NCBI RefSeq assembly: GCF_003097535.1
Contig: NZ_CP029187.1
Location: forward strand, 2,728,001-2,792,000
Reading direction: 5' to 3'
DNA from: Flavobacterium pallidum
Lineage (GTDB): Bacteria; Bacteroidota; Bacteroidia; Flavobacteriales; Flavobacteriaceae
Length of the DNA stretch: 64,000 nucleotides
Below are positions 42,164 through 50,528 of the stretch, piece after piece. The position numbers and the translations under genes were made by a program. Numbering within the stretch: position 1 is the first letter of the stretch; every line of letters starts with the position of its first letter. The notes beneath the pieces were generated by a model that saw nothing but the letters and a program-made list of their open reading frames with translations, did no database searches and had not been told where the DNA came from.

Positions 42164-43297
42164 ATGAAAAAGGTACTCATTATTGGTGGCGGCCTCGCTG
42201 GGTTAACGGCAGCGATACATCTTTCGAAATCCGGTATTCCCGTAACGCTTGTAGAAAAAAATGGATATCCGAAGCACAAGGTTTGCGGCGAGTATATCTC
42301 CAATGAGATCCTTCCTTATTTTGAATGGCTCGGCATTGATATCGATTCGCTGCATCCGGCGGGAATCAATACACTTCAGTTTACATCGGTAAGAGGCAGG
42401 ATGATTGGCTGTAAACTTCCGTTGGGCGGCTTTGGCATAAGCCGTTATACGCTGGATGATTATCTACACCAAAAAGCAAAAGGAGCCGGTTGTAAAATCA
42501 TTACGGCCACGGTCGAAAATGTGGTTTTCAAAGATGATATTTTCCAGATTGTATTGGATAACGGAAATGAAATGACAGCAGATATTGTGATTGGTGCGTA
42601 CGGAAAGCGGTCGTCATTTGATATTAAGTTACAGCGTAAATTCATAGGCCAAAAATCACCCTGGCTTGCCGTAAAATCACATTATAAAGGAAATTTCCCT
42701 GATGATGTTGTGGGATTATACAATTTCGAGGGTGGTTATTGCGGCATTTCAAAAGTAGAAAACGGCAACCTGAATGTGTGTTACCTCGCAGATTATGACA
42801 CCTTTAAAAAGCATAAAAATATTCTAGAATATGAAAAAAAGGTGCTTTACAAAAATCCATCGTTAAAACATATTTTCGAAAACGCGGCCCCTGTTTTTGA
42901 GAAACCACTATCGATCAGCCAGATATCATTCGAATCCAAAAATTGTGTTGAAAACCACATCTTAATGACCGGAGATTCTGCAGGATTAATACATCCGATG
43001 TGTGGCAATGGCATGGCGATGGCAATTCACAGCGCGAAAATGGCTTCGGAAGGCATTCTTAAATTCTGCCATGATCCAAAATACTCACGTTCTGATTTAG
43101 AGTCAGAATATACTGCGGAATGGCGTAAAAATTTCAGCAAAAGATTAAAAACCGGTAAAGCATTAGCAAAAGTCCTTCAAAATAGGTACCTTTCAGGGAT
43201 GTTGATGCAACTTGCGTTTTGGTTTCCAGTGGTGCTTCCCTTCATCATCCGCAAAACCCATGGAAAAGTTTTAACAATTAAAAACCCATGTCCCTAA
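42164..43297 (+). CDS. FAD-dependent oxidoreductase (geranylgeranyl-reductase/hydroxylase-like) of the type III PKS cluster
   Basis: A 377-residue flavoprotein. It starts KKVLIIGGGLAGLTAAIHL with the GxGxxG FAD-binding turn (residues about 8-13), then PKHKVCGEYIS. The GD-like motif LMTGDSAGLIHPMCGNGMAMAIHS is near residue 270. This pattern is shared by ring hydroxylases and geranylgeranyl reductase-like enzymes. As the first gene of the cluster, it would oxidise or reduce the polyketide product. Its stop overlaps the methyltransferase start by ten bases. Confidence 0.8.
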   Translation: MKKVLIIGGGLAGLTAAIHLSKSGIPVTLVEKNGYPKHKVCGEYISNEILPYFEWLGIDIDSLHPAGINTLQFTSVRGRMIGCKLPLGGFGISRYTLDDYLHQKAKGAGCKIITATVENVVFKDDIFQIVLDNGNEMTADIVIGAYGKRSSFDIKLQRKFIGQKSPWLAVKSHYKGNFPDDVVGLYNFEGGYCGISKVENGNLNVCYLADYDTFKKHKNILEYEKKVLYKNPSLKHIFENAAPVFEKPLSISQISFESKNCVENHILMTGDSAGLIHPMCGNGMAMAIHSAKMASEGILKFCHDPKYSRSDLESEYTAEWRKNFSKRLKTGKALAKVLQNRYLSGMLMQLAFWFPVVLPFIIRKTHGKVLTIKNPCP

Positions 43298-43995
43298 ATA
43301 CCAAATACCGATCTGATGCTGCAGAAATCATGGATGATTTCAGTCTTGAAGGTGACACGCTGCGTGATGCGCTGGATAAGATTGAAAGCATTAACCAATG
43401 GCTCGGCGGCAATAAGGCGATCCTGGGCGGCATCGACAAACTCATCGGCAATCATGATGCCTCACAAACGATCAGCATTTGTGACGTGGGCTGCGGCAAT
43501 GGTGCCATGCTGAGATGCATTGCAGATTACGGACTGATAAATGACCTGAAACTGGAGCTTACCGGCATTGATGCCAATAATTATACAATCAGGCATGCAA
43601 GGCAACTTTCGAATCATTACCCAAATATCATTTACCGATGCGAAGATGTGTTTAAAGAATCACTCGGAAAGCATGATATCATTGTGTGTACGCTGACGAT
43701 GCATCATTTCAAAGACGGCGAGATCTTGAGCCTGATGCAGCGGTTTTCTGACAGCGCCCGCATAGGCATTATCATCAATGATCTGCAAAGAAGTGCCCTG
43801 GCGTACCGTTTGTTTCAGGTGGTTTGCTTTGTTTTCAGGCTCAATAAAATGTCAAAAGAAGATGGCCTGGTTTCCATATTGCGTGGATTCAAAAAAAGGG
43901 AACTGATCGGTTATTCAAAAAAACTAAACTTTCAAAATTACAGTGTCCGTTGGCGGTGGGCCTTCCGCTACCAATGGATTATTTCAAAAATATGA
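43288..43995 (+). CDS. SAM-dependent methyltransferase
   Basis: A 235-residue class I methyltransferase. ISICDVGCGNGAMLRCIAD (residues about 64-82) is motif I, followed by LTGIDANNYTI (motif II acidic residue) and DIIVCTLTMHHFKDGEIL (motif IV/V). It should O- or C-methylate a phenolic or pyrone product. Overlaps of ten bases with the upstream gene and four bases (ATGA) with the type III PKS gene show translational coupling. Confidence 0.85.
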   Translation: MSLNTKYRSDAAEIMDDFSLEGDTLRDALDKIESINQWLGGNKAILGGIDKLIGNHDASQTISICDVGCGNGAMLRCIADYGLINDLKLELTGIDANNYTIRHARQLSNHYPNIIYRCEDVFKESLGKHDIIVCTLTMHHFKDGEILSLMQRFSDSARIGIIINDLQRSALAYRLFQVVCFVFRLNKMSKEDGLVSILRGFKKRELIGYSKKLNFQNYSVRWRWAFRYQWIISKI

Positions 43996-45044
43996 GTGTA
44001 CGAATCAAAACGGTCGCCAAACAGTTGCCGCAATACCATAAAAATACTGAAGAGATCCTTCCATTCCTTGATGCCTGGCTCTCAGGCCAGGACGAGCGTT
44101 TCATCAAAAAAGTCAAAAAGATATTTGAAGGTGCCGGCGTTGACAGGCGTTATTCGATTATGGAACCTTCCGAAGTTTTCACAGCGACATCCTTTGAGCA
44201 GAAAAATGACATTTATATCAGGGAAGTCATTGATCTTGGTGAAAAGGTTTTGACTAAAGCGTTGCAGAAAGCGGATTGGCAACCCGGACAGCTTGATTAC
44301 ATCATCACCGTCAGTTGCACCGGCATTATGATTCCGTCATTAGACGCGTATCTGATCAATAAATTGAAATTAAGGCAGGACATCGTGCGTTTGCCGGTCA
44401 CTGAAATGGGCTGTGTAGCTGGGATTTCCGGCATCATTTATGCCAAAAACTTCCTGGCTTCCAATCCGGGGAAACGCGCTGCGGTAATTGCTGTTGAAAG
44501 TCCGACGGCAACGTTTCAGCTGGACGATTTCTCAATGGCCAATATTGTCAGTGCGGCGATTTTCGGCGATGGTGCGGCCTGTGTCTTACTTTCGTCCGAC
44601 AAAAGCGATGAAGGTCCGGAAATCATTGACGAGGAAATGTATCATTTTTATGATAATGACCATATGATGGGCTTTCAACTCACCAACCACGGACTTAAAA
44701 TGGTGCTTGACATTGAAGTTCCTGAAACGATTGCGTCACATTTCCCGAACATCATCAATCCTTTCCTGGCTAAAAACAACTTGCGGATCGAAGATATCAA
44801 TCACCTGATTTTTCATCCGGGCGGAAAAAAAATCGTGCAGACTGTGGAGGAATTATTCTCTGGCTTAGGTAAAAATATTGACGACACGAAGGAAGTTTTG
44901 AAGTCATACGGAAACATGTCCAGCGCCACAGTCTTATATGTATTGGAAAGATGTATGGAACGCCATCCTGAAAAAGGAAACACTGGGGTGATGCTCAGTT
45001 TCGGGCCAGGTTTTACAGCCCAGAGGGTCTTATTAAAATGGTAA
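43992..45044 (+). CDS. Type III polyketide synthase (chalcone/stilbene synthase family)
   Basis: A 350-residue ketosynthase of the chalcone synthase superfamily. The Cys-His-Asn triad is complete: Cys141 in EMGCVAGISG, His275 in FHPGGKK, and Asn308 in YGNMSSATV. RRYSIMEPSEVF near residue 52 and a GPG loop near residue 340 (SFGPGFTAQ) agree. It condenses a starter, here probably an ACP- or CoA-bound acyl chain, with malonyl units to give pyrones or resorcinol-type rings. The ATG at 43992 overlaps the methyltransferase stop (ATGA). It is not a FabH, since the triad and lengths follow the type III pattern. Confidence 0.92.
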   Translation: MSVRIKTVAKQLPQYHKNTEEILPFLDAWLSGQDERFIKKVKKIFEGAGVDRRYSIMEPSEVFTATSFEQKNDIYIREVIDLGEKVLTKALQKADWQPGQLDYIITVSCTGIMIPSLDAYLINKLKLRQDIVRLPVTEMGCVAGISGIIYAKNFLASNPGKRAAVIAVESPTATFQLDDFSMANIVSAAIFGDGAACVLLSSDKSDEGPEIIDEEMYHFYDNDHMMGFQLTNHGLKMVLDIEVPETIASHFPNIINPFLAKNNLRIEDINHLIFHPGGKKIVQTVEELFSGLGKNIDDTKEVLKSYGNMSSATVLYVLERCMERHPEKGNTGVMLSFGPGFTAQRVLLKW

Positions 45045-45484
45045 TGATGGATATAGAAACGATTCCCGCCTTGTTGCCGTATGCAAAGCCGTTCCTTTTT
45101 GTGGATGGCTTATCACACATTGATGAAAACAGCGTGGAAGGCCATTATACATTCACTGAAGACCACGACTTTTTTAAAGGCCATTTTAAAGGGAATCCTG
45201 TCGTTCCGGGTGTAATACTTACAGAAACCATGGCACAGATAGGGCTCGTTTGCATGGGCATTTACCTTTCAAATGATACATTGGATAAAACTACTGTAAT
45301 CGCCTTGACATCAACAGAAATAGAATTTATAATCCCTGTTTACCCAAAAGAAAAAATAGTGGTGGTTTCTGAAAAAATATATTTCCGTTTCGGGAAATTA
45401 AAATGCCGCGTAAAAATGCTTAATGCACACGATAAAGTGGTGTGTGAAGGCACGATTGCAGGAATGATAACAAGCAAATCATGA
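45038..45484 (+). CDS. FabZ-like 3-hydroxyacyl-ACP dehydratase
   Basis: A 148-residue hotdog dehydratase. FFKGHFKGNPVVPGVILTETMAQ (residues about 45-67) carries the catalytic His and Glu. Three in-frame ATGs (45038, 45044, 45047) are possible; the one at 45044 overlaps the upstream stop (TAATG). It is expected to act with the ketosynthase and ACP of the cluster in chain building or reduction. The start of the next gene overlaps its stop by four bases. Confidence 0.88.
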   Translation: MVMMDIETIPALLPYAKPFLFVDGLSHIDENSVEGHYTFTEDHDFFKGHFKGNPVVPGVILTETMAQIGLVCMGIYLSNDTLDKTTVIALTSTEIEFIIPVYPKEKIVVVSEKIYFRFGKLKCRVKMLNAHDKVVCEGTIAGMITSKS

Positions 45485-46755
45485 ATAAAAGGGTTGTCAT
45501 TACAGGCTTGGGTGTCGTATCTCCGAATGGGATCGGGATTCAGGATTTTACACATGCCATAAAAAATGGCGTTTCGGGGATCCGTTTTGACCCGGAGCTG
45601 GAGCGGCTACAGTTTTCCTGTAAAATTTCGGCGAAACCGGATTTGGATGTGGGCAATATTTCTAAATATTTCACTGAACTGGAGCTCCGCAATTTCAATT
45701 CCACCGGGATATTATATGGTGTCATTGCCGGCATGCAGGCGTGGAATGATGCCAGTTTACCCGTTGATGGCATGGACAATCCTGATTGGGACAGCGGTAC
45801 GATATTCGGGACCGGCACATCAGGGATCGATAAATTCCGTGAAAGCATTTACAAGATAGACGACCTGCAAACAAGGAAACTGGGCAGTACTGCAGTCGCA
45901 CAAACCATGAACAGTGGTGTGAGCGCTTATCTGGGCGGGAAACTGGGTCTGGGAAACCAGGTCACCACGAATTCATCGGCCTGCACTACCGGAACTGAAA
46001 GCATTTTAATGGCTTACGAAAGGATTGTTTCCGGAAAGGCAAAACGAATGCTGGCAGGAAGCACCAGTGATTCGGGTCCATATATCTGGGGAGGGTTCGA
46101 TGCCATGAAAGTATGTACTTTCAAACATAACGAAGAACCTGAAAAAGGCTCGCGCCCGATGTCAGCCACTGCATCAGGCTTCGTTCCCGGAAGTGGGGCA
46201 GGTGCTTTATTGCTTGAAGATCTGGACAGTGCGCTTGAACGAAATGCAAAAATTTACGCAGAGGTTTTAGGCGGGAATGTCAATTCTGGCGGACAACGTG
46301 GCGGCGGGACCATGACTGCGCCAAATCCTGAAGCGGTAAAAAAGTGCATTAGAGCCGCTTTGGCAAATGCCGGAATCAATGCGTCGGAAATTGATGCTGT
46401 TAATGGGCACCTCACTGCCACTTCGAAAGACAGCCTGGAGATAGAGAATTGGGTGGAGGCGTTGGGTAGGAGCGGAGCTGATTTCCCCTATATCAACTCG
46501 CTGAAATCAACCGTCGGTCATTGCCTCTCTGCTGCGGGCAGCATAGAATCTGTGGCAGCCGTTTTACAAATCCACCATGGTTTTGTCTTCCCAAATACCA
46601 ATTGTGATGATCTGCATCCTGACATAGCGGAACGGATCGACAAGCAGAAAATACCCACACAACTTATCCATAAAAACATCAATATGGTTGCCAAAGCAAG
46701 TTTTGGCTTTGGCGATGTCAACGGCTGTGTTATTTTTAAAAAATATAAGAAATAA
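45481..46755 (+). CDS. Beta-ketoacyl-ACP synthase (FabF/KAS II-like)
   Basis: A 424-residue ketosynthase. Catalytic Cys168 lies in TNSSACTTGTES, and the two His residues are found in the NGHLTATSKDS block and the KSTVGHCLSAAGS block (the usual HGTxT is HLTAT here). The Cys-His-His set therefore appears complete with a variant second motif. It would elongate acyl chains on the cluster ACP. It starts within the dehydratase stop (ATGA overlap) and is separated by seven bases from the ACP gene. Confidence 0.88.
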   Translation: MNKRVVITGLGVVSPNGIGIQDFTHAIKNGVSGIRFDPELERLQFSCKISAKPDLDVGNISKYFTELELRNFNSTGILYGVIAGMQAWNDASLPVDGMDNPDWDSGTIFGTGTSGIDKFRESIYKIDDLQTRKLGSTAVAQTMNSGVSAYLGGKLGLGNQVTTNSSACTTGTESILMAYERIVSGKAKRMLAGSTSDSGPYIWGGFDAMKVCTFKHNEEPEKGSRPMSATASGFVPGSGAGALLLEDLDSALERNAKIYAEVLGGNVNSGGQRGGGTMTAPNPEAVKKCIRAALANAGINASEIDAVNGHLTATSKDSLEIENWVEALGRSGADFPYINSLKSTVGHCLSAAGSIESVAAVLQIHHGFVFPNTNCDDLHPDIAERIDKQKIPTQLIHKNINMVAKASFGFGDVNGCVIFKKYKK

Positions 46756-46762
46756 ATATACT

Positions 46763-47005
46763 ATGAACGATACGATTGCTAAGTTAAAAGAAATTATCAG
46801 GCCTTATGTAAAAGAACAGCAGGCGCTGGAAAACCTGACTGAAGACACCGACTTCATCAATGACCTCAAAATCAATTCTGCCAATCTGGTGGATATTGTC
46901 CTTGATATTGAAGAAGCATTCGGAATTGAAATCGACAATCAGTCGATGGAAAAAATGCTGTCGGTAAAAGCTGCTTTGGAGATTATCAATGAAAAACTGG
47001 ACTAA
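46763..47005 (+). CDS. Acyl carrier protein
   Basis: An 80-residue ACP with acidic character. The phosphopantetheine Ser lies in DLKINSANLVDIVLDIEEAF (Ser38, equivalent to the DSL motif, here NSAN). The ATG at 46763 is chosen because it gives a standard ACP; the frame is open further upstream into the ketosynthase gene. It would carry the growing acyl chain in the cluster. Confidence 0.9.
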   Translation: MNDTIAKLKEIIRPYVKEQQALENLTEDTDFINDLKINSANLVDIVLDIEEAFGIEIDNQSMEKMLSVKAALEIINEKLD

Positions 47006-47009
47006 AGCC

Positions 47010-47534
47010 ATGATAGGTAACGATTTGGTGGATTTGGCGGCAGCCGCAAAAGAAAGCAACTGGAGAAGAAAAGGTTATCTCCAGAAAATATTCACGGAAA
47101 CGGAACAATCATACATTATAAATTCACCAAAACCGGAAATTGTAGTCTGGATATTATGGAGCATGAAAGAAGCGGCTTATAAGATCTGGAACCGGGAAAG
47201 TGGTATGCGCAGCTTTAATCCAAAGGCGTTTGAATGTCAAATTTGCCAGATTTGTGAAAATACAGCGACAGGGAAAGTCTATTTCGGGAGTGCCGAATAC
47301 CTTTCTGAAACGATCATCAATACGGCGTTCCTCCACACGACCTGTCGAAACCATGACTATATAAAACCACTTTTTACGAGCATTGCCTGTCATGGAAGCG
47401 ATATTGAAATGAGGAACCACATTATCCGTGATAAAGCGGGAATCCCCATAGCCGCAAAGCAGCCTGAAGCATTCATTTCAAAAAGTCATCACGGCATGTT
47501 TTGTAGTTATTTATCTACATTTAAATTAAAATAG
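47010..47534 (+). CDS. 4'-phosphopantetheinyl transferase (AcpS-like)
   Basis: A 174-residue (or 181, if started at the ATG at 46989, which overlaps the ACP gene) phosphopantetheinyl transferase. IGNDLVDL carries the metal-binding Asp, and ILWSMKEAAYKIW carries the KE motif; the C terminus ends KSHHGMFCSYL with a GxxH-like turn. It probably activates the cluster ACP by attaching the phosphopantetheine arm. It is the last biosynthetic gene of the run. Confidence 0.85.
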   Translation: MIGNDLVDLAAAAKESNWRRKGYLQKIFTETEQSYIINSPKPEIVVWILWSMKEAAYKIWNRESGMRSFNPKAFECQICQICENTATGKVYFGSAEYLSETIINTAFLHTTCRNHDYIKPLFTSIACHGSDIEMRNHIIRDKAGIPIAAKQPEAFISKSHHGMFCSYLSTFKLK

Positions 47535-47586
47535 CTATAATAATTTAGTCTAAATTTGGCTAACCTTAACCAAAAAAATCATAGGA

Positions 47587-47685
47587 ATGTCTGCAGACGA
47601 TATGTTTGGAATATTGCTTATTGCCGCAGGCGTAGCATTGATAGCAATCTTCATTTATGTATATAATCGAAGCAGGAAAAAGTAA
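47587..47685 (+). CDS. 32-residue single-helix membrane peptide
   Basis: A short gene, ATG 47587 to TAA 47685. After MSADDMFG there is one hydrophobic helix (ILLIAAGVALIAIFIYVY) and a basic tail NRSRKK. It lies 52 bases after the transferase and ends three bases before the convergent stop. It resembles no family I can name; its charge pattern (basic inside) fits a real small membrane protein. Confidence 0.45.
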   Translation: MSADDMFGILLIAAGVALIAIFIYVYNRSRKK

Positions 47686-47688
47686 ATT

Positions 47689-48288
47689 CTACTTTAATCC
47701 AAGCTTAGATTTCAGTTTCAGGAACATCAATGCGATGGAGTAAGCATCTTCGGAAGCAGAAACTTTTTCGATAGCAGGCATCTTAAGCAGTGCGCTTAAT
47801 TCAGCAAGCGTAAAATGCTTGTCATCATTAAGGTCTTTCCATTTCTGATACATAATTTCAATATCTAGCGCCTCATTTTTGAGTCGGCCGCAATGGATTT
47901 TTTCCAATGCCGCATTAATCATCTCTACATCAAAGTTTACGCGATGCCCAATGATTGCCGCGTTTCCGAGATAATCTACGAAAGCCTTTATTCCGTCAGG
48001 TTCCAATGCTTTGGGTTGCTTGCTTTCGACAATAAATTCATTGGATAAATGATGGTCATGGTTGTAAACGTACTGGAGTAAAACCACTTCATAGCTGTCG
48101 CCAATAATGATTTCATCGTTCATGACCCCGAATGCACTGATGGAAAGGATCACATCCTTTTTATAATCATGCCCGGTCGTAGTAACACTTAACGCAACAG
48201 ATCGCGGTGAGCGCTTGTCAAATTTAGACAGGTACACTTTCCAGAAATCCGGATACTCTTTGTTGATATTTTTTAGCCAGTCAAGCAT
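47689..48288 (-). CDS. DnaQ-like exonuclease-fold protein with degenerate active site
   Basis: A 199-residue protein with the DEDD exonuclease fold. The first motif, normally D-x-E-T-T-G, reads LSVTTTGHD (both acids lost, S and T instead). Motif II is IIGHRVNFDVEMI with FD kept. Motif III is SASEDAYSIA with a normally His-containing H-x-x-x-D changed. The protein is therefore probably not an active 3'-5' exonuclease; a binding or regulatory role is likely. It follows the DUF294/CBS gene by two bases on the same strand, and this pairing is seen in many bacteria. Confidence 0.75.
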   Translation of the reverse strand: MLDWLKNINKEYPDFWKVYLSKFDKRSPRSVALSVTTTGHDYKKDVILSISAFGVMNDEIIIGDSYEVVLLQYVYNHDHHLSNEFIVESKQPKALEPDGIKAFVDYLGNAAIIGHRVNFDVEMINAALEKIHCGRLKNEALDIEIMYQKWKDLNDDKHFTLAELSALLKMPAIEKVSASEDAYSIALMFLKLKSKLGLK

Positions 48289-48290
48289 AT

Positions 48291-50207
48291 TTATGAGAAA
48301 AAAGTAAGCTGGTATTTGTTTTTAATGATTTCTTCAAGATCCTTGAGCGGCAGGAAACAGTTCTTGAGTTTTTCGCGATCCGGTTTCGTCAGTTCCTCGA
48401 TTGAAATGTACTGTCCGGTATTGCCGTTTTTAATCCCGCTGATGGTGCGGAATTTAAGCAGCATCAGGAATGCTTCGGCACAATTCATATAGATATCAGC
48501 GTATTTCGGTTCATTGGCCGCCAATTGCTTAAAACGCGAAAAAGTATTGTTGATGCCTTTGATGTGGTTGCTTAAAGTCAGCACTCTCGCCGCATCAACA
48601 TAAGGCATAATGGCGCGGTTCTTGATATCGAAAAGTTCTTTATGCTCTCCTTCTTCTTCAAGGTTGAATTGCTTGAAGAAACTTAAAGGCGGCGGTTTTC
48701 GTATCGCTTCGTTACCGAGGAATGCAAAGAATTTCTTGTTTTTCCTGGCGCTTAAATTACTGAAAATACTATCTGACAACGCTTCCTCCAGTTGGATTTC
48801 CCCAAATGCAATCTCAAAATCGAAGAAAATACTGTAGCTGTCTTCTGGCTTCGCGGCAGGATTCGTCATCCATTCGTCGTATTGGTTGGTCCAGTCGGTC
48901 AGGGATTTACACCAAACCATATTGCTGGCCATATGCCCGTATTTGCATAATGGATACCCGATGGTTTCGAGCATCCCGGTGACGCGTTTGGCCAGTTTCA
49001 GGAAATAATCCTTTACATCTTTGTATTTATCGGCGGCGACATCTTCAAACACCAGCATGCTGTCCTGGTCAGTGAGCAGCAGTTGTTCTTTGCGGCCCTG
49101 GCTTCCAATACTGAGCCATGCAAACCGGGCAGGGGCAGAGCCAATTTCAAGGATAACAAGGTCTACAGCGCGCTTGATAATCGCCATATTCACTTCCCCA
49201 GCGATATTATTGATGTGGGAAATCGGGATTTTGTTGTCTATGGAAATCCGGATGAAATCAGCGAGTTTCTCACGAAGGTGCTTGAGTTCCTCTGCATCGG
49301 GCGCTTTTTTGATTTCCTTGACCAAAATTCCCGGATTGTTGGATTGTGCCGAAATGATGTCGTGCTGTGAAATCACACCCCGGATTTGTGTTTTGTCGGT
49401 GCCGTCGATTGTTACACATAAATATTGTACATTTTGCCGAAGCATAAAAAGTTGTGCCTCAGCCAGGGAAAGGTTTTCAGGAACGGTGATTACCGGCGAC
49501 ATGATGCTGTTGATCAGCGTGGTGATGTAAAATCTCCCGGTAGCCACTTTGGAACGGAATTCCGCATCTGTTACAATCCCTAGCGGAATGTTATTTTCAT
49601 GGACGATCACGCATCCCAAAAGATTGTCCGTCATTAATTGCGCAACCTGCTGTACAATTGCAGTAGGGCTCACAGTCAGCGGTTTTTTATTATAATCCAA
49701 AGACTGGAAATACTGTATTTCCGTCTGGCTATCAATATATTGCACCGTGTCGTTGATGAGTTTGTTCTTGTTTTTGTCCAAAGAACTTCTTGAAGTACTG
49801 GCAAAACTCTGCAATAAGAAATCAAGTACAGCAGTATTATTGGCAACAAATGGCCTGAAAGTAGCGATGGGAATAGCATAAAGAATACTGTCCTCGCGCG
49901 CCTTTGCTGTCATCTGATAATTGTTCTTTGCAAAAAAAGGACGAAGCCCCATAATGTCACCAGGTTCGCAGCGGTTCAGTAAAGTTTCCTCTGCATCCGA
50001 AATTACTGACAAGTTGATGATTCCCGCACCTACAACATAAAAACAATCGTGCAGCGGGTCGTCAATCTTGAAGATGGCTTTGTTCTTTTCAAGCGTAATC
50101 ACCCTGATGTCCATAGCTACATGGGTGAGTTCATCAAAGGTCATGTTTGTAAACGGCGGATAGGCTGACAGGAAGTCGGCAATCCGTTCGGCAATACTAT
50201 TTTTCAT
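48291..50207 (-). CDS. cNMP-binding / CBS / DUF294 nucleotidyltransferase-like protein
   Basis: A 638-residue multi-domain protein. Residues about 15-135 are a cyclic-nucleotide-binding-like domain (EPGDIMGLRPFF). Residues about 175-300 are a CBS pair (VTDAEFRSKVA, GVISQHDIISA). Residues about 310-470 are a DUF294 nucleotidyltransferase-like domain with IGSQGRKEQLLLTDQDSMLVF (G-S-x-G-R and D-x-D motif). The C-terminal part is DUF294_C. It may sense energy or cyclic nucleotides and modify a partner; such proteins often accompany acetate metabolism genes. It is divergent from gapN. Confidence 0.88.
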   Translation of the reverse strand: MKNSIAERIADFLSAYPPFTNMTFDELTHVAMDIRVITLEKNKAIFKIDDPLHDCFYVVGAGIINLSVISDAEETLLNRCEPGDIMGLRPFFAKNNYQMTAKAREDSILYAIPIATFRPFVANNTAVLDFLLQSFASTSRSSLDKNKNKLINDTVQYIDSQTEIQYFQSLDYNKKPLTVSPTAIVQQVAQLMTDNLLGCVIVHENNIPLGIVTDAEFRSKVATGRFYITTLINSIMSPVITVPENLSLAEAQLFMLRQNVQYLCVTIDGTDKTQIRGVISQHDIISAQSNNPGILVKEIKKAPDAEELKHLREKLADFIRISIDNKIPISHINNIAGEVNMAIIKRAVDLVILEIGSAPARFAWLSIGSQGRKEQLLLTDQDSMLVFEDVAADKYKDVKDYFLKLAKRVTGMLETIGYPLCKYGHMASNMVWCKSLTDWTNQYDEWMTNPAAKPEDSYSIFFDFEIAFGEIQLEEALSDSIFSNLSARKNKKFFAFLGNEAIRKPPPLSFFKQFNLEEEGEHKELFDIKNRAIMPYVDAARVLTLSNHIKGINNTFSRFKQLAANEPKYADIYMNCAEAFLMLLKFRTISGIKNGNTGQYISIEELTKPDREKLKNCFLPLKDLEEIIKNKYQLTFFS

Positions 50208-50354
50208 ATGCAGGATAAAGTGATTAAAAATAAGGATTTTTTGCGGTGTTTAAAAGCACCTTCCCTCAAGATATCAATAAGTCTTCAACAATTTCGGTTA
50301 AAAAATGATACTCTTAAGTTTTAAGTTGTCCTGAGATCAAAAAAAAAATACTTA

Positions 50355-50368
50355 CAATCAGCTGATTG
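50355..50368. promoter_or_regulatory. 14-bp perfect palindrome, possible operator
   Basis: CAATCAGCTGATTG is its own reverse complement and lies between two divergent genes, 34 bases before a promoter-like TTG. It may be a dimeric regulator site. No matching regulator is known here. Confidence 0.4.
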
Positions 50369-50401
50369 CAAATGTTAAGTTTTCTTAAAACTATTATAAA
50401 A

Positions 50402-50434
50402 TTGACTTTTCTTTAAAAAGATGTACTATATTTA
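50402..50434 (+). promoter_or_regulatory. Promoter-like TTG / TATATTTA for gapN
   Basis: TTG (50402-50404) and TATATTTA (50427-50434), separated by 22 bases, resemble a Bacteroidota promoter with a last-base mismatch (TAnnTTTG). The leader to the gapN ATG would be about 110 bases. Confidence 0.4.
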
Positions 50435-50496
50435 CTATTCAAATTTTAAACTTCGTAAATAAACATCTGACGCATAATACTACTTATTAATTCACT

Positions 50497-50528
50497 AAAA
50501 GACATTGTTCCAAAAGACAATGTCTTTT
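50497..50528 (+). terminator. Terminator-like hairpin in the gapN leader
   Basis: AAAAGACATTGT (50497-50508) pairs perfectly over 12 bp with ACAATGTCTTTT (50517-50528), loop eight bases, followed by TT, 25 bases before the gapN ATG. No gene ends here. It may be an attenuator or the 3' end of a small RNA. Confidence 0.6.

Noticed and set aside
43992..45044. FabH-type ketoacyl synthase
   Set aside because: The Cys-His-Asn positions and RYSIMEPS segment match the type III PKS group, and the cluster context agrees.
42164..47534. Flexirubin or aryl polyene cluster
   Set aside because: Those clusters are much larger and lack a type III PKS of this kind; only the ACP, KS, dehydratase and PPTase types are shared.
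47689..48288. Active DNA polymerase III epsilon-like exonuclease
   Set aside because: The first acidic pair is lost and the third motif is changed, so catalysis is unlikely.
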